This document shows, one piece after another, positions 58,716-64,000 of a DNA stretch of 64,000 nucleotides (positions within the stretch are counted from its first letter, which is position 1; the number at the start of each line of letters is the position of its first letter). The translations under genes and the position numbers were made by a program. The notes under the pieces are model-generated. The model was not told the origin of the DNA and searched no databases. It was given only the letters and a program-made list of their open reading frames with translations. The DNA comes from Candidatus Omnitrophota bacterium (GTDB lineage Bacteria; Omnitrophota; Gorgyraeia; Velamenicoccales; Velamenicoccaceae): contig JAGVOQ010000009.1 in NCBI GenBank assembly GCA_020052645.1, positions 1 through 64,000 on the forward strand, written 5' to 3'.

Positions 58716-58925
58716 TTATGGTTTTTGAATAGATAAAACAGGCATGGCACGACACCATTTTCCGTTTGTGGGGTCTCCGATTTGGATAGTTCCTGTTATC
58801 CTATTGAACCGATAGGTGTAAAGTCCGCTCCCTACCGATTGATAAAGCTCATATTTTGGAAAACAAATATAGAATAATATAGCCACTAACATCGCCATAA
58901 CGAATAAATAGATTAGTTTTTTCAT
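58716..58925 (-). CDS. small membrane/exported protein
   Basis: N-terminal hydrophobic segment; ATGA-like operon spacing. Confidence 0.45.
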   Translation of the reverse strand: MKKLIYLFVMAMLVAILFYICFPKYELYQSVGSGLYTYRFNRITGTIQIGDPTNGKWCRAMPVLSIQKP

Positions 58926-58926
58926 A

Positions 58927-59127
58927 TCATTTCTCCTTCCACCACATATTAAGAGGTTTCACTTCTTTATTCTTCAGCCACCTATCAATCTTCTCCAACT
59001 CAAACTTCACCAAGCCACCAATCTTATAGTGTGGAATCCTTTGTTCGTGAACCCATCGATATAGAGTGCTTTTCTTGACGTCTAAGTATTCGGCGAGAGC
59101 GTCCACTCCTACAAAACGTTTAGGCAT
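58927..59127 (-). CDS. AlpA/excisionase-family HTH protein (candidate Xis)
   Basis: VDALAEYLDVKKSTLYRWVHEQRIPHYKIGGLVKFELEKIDRWL HTH_17 signature. Confidence 0.8.
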   Translation of the reverse strand: MPKRFVGVDALAEYLDVKKSTLYRWVHEQRIPHYKIGGLVKFELEKIDRWLKNKEVKPLNMWWKEK

Positions 59128-59134
59128 CTTTGCC

Positions 59135-59488
59135 TTAAAGTTTTATTTCTAGGAATTTTCCCTGAGTGTTCCAAGTTGGAATATATTGTTTCTTTTCTGT
59201 AAGTTCAATTTTAAGTTTTTTAAGGATAGAGCGACAGGCAATAGCTGAGGTGGATGCTTCTTGAGGATTAGTTGCTTTTAATTTATAGGAGTTTTGACTC
59301 ATTTCTTTGACGGGCTTAATTGCCAGGGAGCGTTTCTTATCGTCGTAGAGCAAATCAACAAATTTTACGTTCTTAAAATGGAGATTCATTACCGCAGAAT
59401 TAAGGTAGATGATTCCCCTGACCCCAAAACTAACTACGGGTTTATCGTGTGATGCTGTCCAATGCTTCTTTAAAACTTCGTATCCCAT
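59135..59488 (-). CDS. element hypothetical protein
   Basis: first gene of minus operon, divergent from XRE gene. Confidence 0.5.
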   Translation of the reverse strand: MGYEVLKKHWTASHDKPVVSFGVRGIIYLNSAVMNLHFKNVKFVDLLYDDKKRSLAIKPVKEMSQNSYKLKATNPQEASTSAIACRSILKKLKIELTEKKQYIPTWNTQGKFLEIKL

Positions 59489-59541
59489 AAAAACAATACT
59501 ACCACAGCGAAAGAGAAGTGCAAGTTTTTTTTAAAAATACC

Positions 59542-59569
59542 TTGACAAGATTAAATTCTAGTGTAAACT
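59542..59569 (+). promoter_or_regulatory. sigma70-type promoter in divergent regulatory region
   Basis: TTGACA-16-TAAACT; repeated AGTGTAAAC words and AAACA-taag-TGTTT dyad downstream. Confidence 0.45.
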
Positions 59570-59896
59570 CTTTGTTAAAAGGTGAAACGAAAGTGTAAAC
59601 ATAAGTGTTTGTAATGTGGCAATAGCACAGATTCGAATCATTGCTCTCAGATTTGCTGAAAGACTTAAAGAATACCACCCATTTGTGTGGATATATTTTT
59701 TATGAGCATAATAAGGAAGCAAAATATTTTAAAAAATTTTCGTGCTCAAATTTTGAATTTTGAGCTTAAAACAGGTTGCTAATATATGAGGATAGTGAAA
59801 GGTTTTTGGGGGGGTAATGGTGAATAGGTGCTTGTAGCACCCTTTTTTTACCAAAAAACATTGCATTTCAAATCAAACAGAAAGGATGGTGAGAAT

Positions 59897-60115
59897 ATGT
59901 ATAGAGACGCATTCAATTTAACGCTTTACCGTAAACGTGCGGGTCTTACGCAGGGGCAACTCGCAGAAAAGCTGGGTATCAAGAGGCAAGTCCTTGCTTT
60001 ATGGGAAAAGGGCGAGTGTTATCCACGCATTGAGACTGCGGTTGATATTGGGCGAGTGCTTGATACCGACCCAAGCTTGATATTTCCAGAGATGTTTAAA
60101 GTTATACCAAAATAG
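59897..60115 (+). CDS. XRE-family HTH regulator
   Basis: LYRKRAGLTQGQLAEKLGIKRQVLALWEKGECYPRIETAVDIGRVL. Confidence 0.85.
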   Translation: MYRDAFNLTLYRKRAGLTQGQLAEKLGIKRQVLALWEKGECYPRIETAVDIGRVLDTDPSLIFPEMFKVIPK

Positions 60116-60137
60116 GACGAATAAATAAATAACAAAA

Positions 60138-60596
60138 ATGGAGGAATTGATGAATTTTTTGTTTAAAGAAGCCTTGATTAGGCATTATTGTGATGCAAGA
60201 AACACTCTTGAAAACCTTCCAGCCTATAAAAGAGAAGAAAAAATTAAAATGTCTCTACTTAGGGAAAAGCAAATTAATGAACTTGATAAGGCATTGGCAT
60301 TAACTTCTAAACTCGCTGAAAAATACAAGGGGTTGGTGCCAAACAATGTCTTTTGTGATGCTTCAGAAATAACCTTGAGTAATGCTTTATCAGAAATTAA
60401 TTCAACAAAAAGAAATGAGTTTTTTGAAGAAAAGAAAATAGCTTCAGATGGAATTATAAGCCTCATTACAGATAAAGGCTATTTTATGGAATATGCAAAA
60501 TTTATTTATCAGGCTGAATTAGTAGATAAAATCGAACAAGAATTGAAACAAGCCAATTTAAACCCGGAAGAAGTTTATCAGGATTCGAAAAAATAG
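60138..60596 (+). CDS. element hypothetical protein
   Basis: ORF, SD GGAGG. Confidence 0.5.
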   Translation: MEELMNFLFKEALIRHYCDARNTLENLPAYKREEKIKMSLLREKQINELDKALALTSKLAEKYKGLVPNNVFCDASEITLSNALSEINSTKRNEFFEEKKIASDGIISLITDKGYFMEYAKFIYQAELVDKIEQELKQANLNPEEVYQDSKK

Positions 60597-60608
60597 GAGA
60601 ATGACCAA

Positions 60609-61187
60609 ATGACCAATATTATGATTGAGAGCCCTATCTGTGGGCTTACCAGAACGAGCACGAAAGACCAGGATGGGGAATCGACTCTTTTTGCACTGAA
60701 AGGTTATGCAGAAAGAAATGGCTTCACCTTCCAGGAAATTTATTTTGACAGGGGATATTCTGGATGCAACACAGACCGCCCGGCTTATCAAAGAATGCTT
60801 GAGGACATGAGGACGGGGAAGTTTAAAACCTTGATAGTGCCTAAGCTCGACAGGCTCGGAAGGTCTATAGCAAACCTAGTGGATTTAATGGGCGAATTGA
60901 AGAATAAAAAAATTCGCCTCATCTCTTTAGGGGACGGTGTTGATACTGCCCAGGACGACCCTATGACGAGAGCTTTTTGGCAAATGCTTGGTGTATTTGC
61001 AGAGCTTGAAGCTGAAATGATTAGAATGAGAGTTAAAGCGGGGCATGAAGTAGCAAAAGCCAATGGACAACACATAGGACGACCAAAAGGCTCAGGCGAT
61101 AAGAGAAAACGTTCTGTAAGTGGTTATCAACTTCGCTATAAAGGCACAACACCAGAACAGCGTAAACTTGGAAAGCGGGGTATTTAA
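60609..61187 (+). CDS. small serine recombinase (resolvase/invertase)
   Basis: TRTSTKDQ catalytic Ser, FDRGYSGCNTDRPAYQRML, VPKLDRLGRS, FAELEAEMIRMR. Confidence 0.9.
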   Translation: MTNIMIESPICGLTRTSTKDQDGESTLFALKGYAERNGFTFQEIYFDRGYSGCNTDRPAYQRMLEDMRTGKFKTLIVPKLDRLGRSIANLVDLMGELKNKKIRLISLGDGVDTAQDDPMTRAFWQMLGVFAELEAEMIRMRVKAGHEVAKANGQHIGRPKGSGDKRKRSVSGYQLRYKGTTPEQRKLGKRGI

Positions 61188-61510
61188 TGGCAAGTATCTA
61201 CGATTCCGACATGGTTAGATTGCCAAGTATTCACGTTCCTGAGTGGCAAAAACATAAGTTAGATTCATGGCTCAGGGTTTACAACTGGAATTACTCTGAT
61301 TTTATTCGTGAAATAATATTTGAGCTTAGGGTAAGTTTCGGGACTGCAACGCCTAATTTAGTAAATCCCCGTCGTGATTGTAAAGAAGCAGTTGGAAGAG
61401 TGATAGACACCATTATTGATAGGGCTGGACTCGAAGGAAAAATTGAAAGCAAGACGCCTGAGTTTGTGATTAAAGGGCAGAAAGGTAGTAGGCAATATGG
61501 AAAACGTTAA
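61187..61510 (+). CDS. element hypothetical protein
   Basis: TAATG overlap with resolvase. Confidence 0.45.
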   Translation: MASIYDSDMVRLPSIHVPEWQKHKLDSWLRVYNWNYSDFIREIIFELRVSFGTATPNLVNPRRDCKEAVGRVIDTIIDRAGLEGKIESKTPEFVIKGQKGSRQYGKR

Positions 61511-61596
61511 TAAAAGAGCGGATGAAGATAAAGAGAAGCACTTTTGGGAACTTTATAAAAAAATAGTTGAGCGTAGAATAGCCAAAAACCTAAACA

Positions 61597-63072
61597 ATGG
61601 AAACAAAGAAAAGAGCCAGTCTATATCTTCGGGTCTCAACGCTTGAACAAGCTGTTTCAGAGCGTACTTCATTAGAGACACAGCGTGAGCGAGGAATTGC
61701 TCTTGCTGTTTCAAAGGGATTTTTGCCTCCGAGAGATGAAGATATTTACACAGACGCTTCAAGCGGGTTTAGTCTTGATGAGCGTCCTGCTTTGGAAAAA
61801 TTAAGAAATAAAATAAAAAATAAACTTGTTGATGCTGTAATCGTTTGGAAAATTGACAGATTGGCTCGTAACACCCTGGACTCACTGACAATAGCCAAAG
61901 AGTTTAAGGATAATGGGGTAGGTATTTATTCTGTAGTTGATTCTATTGATACGTCTAGCAAAGAAGGTGACATATACTTTAAGTTTCTTTCAATTTTTGC
62001 CGAGATGGAAAGGGAAGCTATCCGAGAGCGAATGATGTCTGGAAGATATGCAAAAACTTCAAGAGATGGAACCAATTTCGGTGCTGAGGCTCCCTTTGGA
62101 TATAAGACAGAAAATAAGAAATTCATAATCATAGAAGAAGAAGCTAGAATCATTTCTTCAATTTATGAACTTTATTTGCAACTTAAGAGCGTTCAGAAAG
62201 TTGCTAGGGTATTAAAAGACAGTGGAACATCAGCCAGGATAAACCTCGACGATAAACAAGTTAGAAGAATCTTAAGAAATCCAAAATATAGAGGACAGCA
62301 CAAGGTCAAAGATAAAATATATCCTGGTTCTCATGAGCCGATTATCAGTTCCGATATTTATGACAGGGTTCAGGATTTGCTTAACAACAATTTTCAAAAA
62401 CATAAAAAGATGGGTAAGGTGGCTCCGGGTTTTATTTTAAGAGACGTAGCTATTTGTGGACACTGTGGTAGGCAGATGGTTCAAATTCAAACACAAAGCA
62501 CGATTCAGGGAAAGAGACTTTTGTATTATGGTTGTGCTCTTAGAAGGAAAAGAAAGAATCGGAACCCTAAAAACAATTGCGTTCATAAGGTGGGTCATAA
62601 AAAATTTGAATTTGAAGAAGAGGCTATTGATACAATTAGCCATCACATAAACGAATCAATGAAGAATGAGGATTATCTATTACGGCATATCTACACGACG
62701 TCTAGGCAAGAAGTTGACCGCATCAAGGGGCAGATTCAGACCCAGGAGAGGTCATTAGATTCCAGAAAAAAGGCTAAGGAGAGGGCATTAAAGCTGTTTA
62801 CTTTAACTGGTGATTCTGACGCAGAGATTCTTTTTAGAAATAGCATCGGGGAGATTAGGGAAATTGAGGATAGAATTAAAAGATTGAGGGTTGACCTTGA
62901 GAAGGCAAAGAGCTCTCGTGAGGATTTAAAGGAGAAAAAGAGTTTTTACGAAAACTTTATGGACAACTTGAAGGAGGCAGATGACGAAGAGAAGAGAGAT
63001 TTGATTAATAGCGTTGTAAGTTCTTTAAAATCATATAATTCTGGAAAAATCGAGATTGAATATGCTTTTTAA
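61597..63072 (+). CDS. large serine recombinase (integrase)
   Basis: SLYLRVSTLEQ catalytic Ser, WKIDRLARN, recombinase domain, zinc ribbon GHCGRQMVQIQ..YYGCALRRK..NNCVH, C-terminal coiled coil; adjacent to right junction. Confidence 0.95.
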   Translation: METKKRASLYLRVSTLEQAVSERTSLETQRERGIALAVSKGFLPPRDEDIYTDASSGFSLDERPALEKLRNKIKNKLVDAVIVWKIDRLARNTLDSLTIAKEFKDNGVGIYSVVDSIDTSSKEGDIYFKFLSIFAEMEREAIRERMMSGRYAKTSRDGTNFGAEAPFGYKTENKKFIIIEEEARIISSIYELYLQLKSVQKVARVLKDSGTSARINLDDKQVRRILRNPKYRGQHKVKDKIYPGSHEPIISSDIYDRVQDLLNNNFQKHKKMGKVAPGFILRDVAICGHCGRQMVQIQTQSTIQGKRLLYYGCALRRKRKNRNPKNNCVHKVGHKKFEFEEEAIDTISHHINESMKNEDYLLRHIYTTSRQEVDRIKGQIQTQERSLDSRKKAKERALKLFTLTGDSDAEILFRNSIGEIREIEDRIKRLRVDLEKAKSSREDLKEKKSFYENFMDNLKEADDEEKRDLINSVVSSLKSYNSGKIEIEYAF

Positions 63073-63116
63073 GGAGGTGGAACGAGGGGTAAGAGAATAT
63101 TGCAACATCAGGACAC

Positions 63117-63123
63117 CTTTTTT
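63117..63123. repeat. right integration core (attR side), CTTTTTT
   Basis: same 7-bp core as 47233-47239. Confidence 0.75.
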
Positions 63124-63342
63124 TACATTAGCAGGGGCAAGATTAACAGTGATTTTATCTGCGGGGTAGTCAAATCCGCTATTTTTGATGCTAGAGCGGA
63201 CTCTTTCTTTACTTTCTTTAATGGCAGAGTCAGGAAGGCCAACAATGGATATGCATGGCAGTCCTCTAGAGACATCAACTTCGATCTCCACAGGATAAGC
63301 GTCAATCCCTAAGATTCCAAAACTATGCAACTTTGCTAACAT
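63124..63342 (-). pseudogene. comM: comM/yifB 5' fragment (interrupted by element)
   Basis: MLAKLHSFGILGIDAYPVEIEVDVSRGLPCISIVGLPDSAIKESKERVRSSIKNSGFDYPADKITVNLAPANVK, canonical ComM/YifB N-terminus. Confidence 0.93.
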
Positions 63343-63504
63343 TTCAGGACTAAAAGCGCTTGATTTTTTTAGTAGTTATAACTATAATAGGTAAGTTAAA
63401 TTCGAAGTTCCTTGAGGGATTCGTTGCGGGAAAAGAACATTCTTGCCTATTAAACTATCATAGGGCGTGTATTTTGTCAATAGGTACATGAGAGTGGTAT
63501 AGTT

Positions 63505-64000
63505 ATGAAAATAGCATTTTTGGGTCTTATTTCAGCTTTATTAGTAGGGGTCTCTACCTTTGGCGTATATAAATCCGTTGATTTGTCCCGTAAGAACGGA
63601 GAGCTAGAGGTGTCTCTAAAGAACGCCCAGGAAGAACTCTCAATTACAAAAAAGTCCTTAAGTGAGAATAGGGCTGCTCGTATTCAGATGGAAGAAGACC
63701 TTAATGTGATGCAGATTAAGATGGACCAGAAAGAGAAAGAAGCGAAAGATCATTTGCGTCAAATAGCGGAATTGACTAAGAAGACTGGCGAGGTGGAACA
63801 GACCGATGCAGCCATGGCGTCTATCTATAACGCCATGTCCGATCAAATCATGCGGTTGGAATTTGAAAATGCTGAAATGCGCCGTAAACTTTCTTCGGTT
63901 CATGAATTGAAAAAGGCTATAAAAAACGCACAAATACAAAGACATAAGGTTATCGTCCGTTCTAAAAAGGCCGTCGTAAAAAAAGAGATCAAACAGAGAA
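63505..64000 (+). CDS. membrane-anchored coiled-coil protein, partial (runs off window)
   Basis: open frame from ATG 63505: MKIAFLGLISALLVGVSTFGVYKSVDLSRKNGELEVSLKNAQEELSITKKSL.. Confidence 0.75.
   Translation, partial: MKIAFLGLISALLVGVSTFGVYKSVDLSRKNGELEVSLKNAQEELSITKKSLSENRAARIQMEEDLNVMQIKMDQKEKEAKDHLRQIAELTKKTGEVEQTDAAMASIYNAMSDQIMRLEFENAEMRRKLSSVHELKKAIKNAQIQRHKVIVRSKKAVVKKEIKQR

Larger units (their letters stand above)
47240..63116. mobile_element. integrative element (candidate phage satellite/decayed prophage) inserted in comM/yifB
   Basis: splits comM in frame; large serine recombinase at right end; Xis-like HTH, XRE regulator, Rep-like gene with iterons, TerS-like gene; inverted attP-like arms at both termini. 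Confidence 0.9.

Overview
This 64 kb window is bacterial and gene-dense. From gene style and content it may come from an uncultured, Omnitrophota-like lineage, but taxonomy cannot be proven here. About 47 kb is an ordinary chromosomal backbone: crcB/DUF190, trpB2, DUF3857-transglutaminase, M48 peptidase, era, M20 peptidase, ABC exporter, ATP-grasp + kamA, EF-G paralogue, purH, folC, mnmE, folE, cysD/cysN, and several alkaline-phosphatase-superfamily and SGNH genes. No rRNA, convincing tRNA or CRISPR array was seen. The main finding is a ~15.9 kb integrative element (about 47,240-63,116) that splits a comM/yifB-type Mg-chelatase/AAA+ gene. A 7-bp core (CTTTTTT on +) is shared at both ends, and removing the element restores the comM frame exactly (..PANVKK|EGSAFDL..). 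The joined ends form a candidate attP with 15-bp imperfect inverted arms, and a large serine recombinase lies at the right end. Element gene content (large serine integrase, AlpA/Xis-like HTH, divergent XRE regulator, replication-initiator-like protein with iteron-like repeats inside its own gene, TerS-like protein, one large phage ejection-like protein, no visible capsid/portal/TerL) resembles a phage satellite or decayed prophage. A second observation is a set of intergenic inverted repeats whose arms are degenerate tandem 6-7-mers, with a different word at most loci. Some loops carry a 20-bp GC-rich palindrome. A diverged comM 3'-end remnant, 1.6 kb from the real comM end, suggests an earlier event at the same locus.
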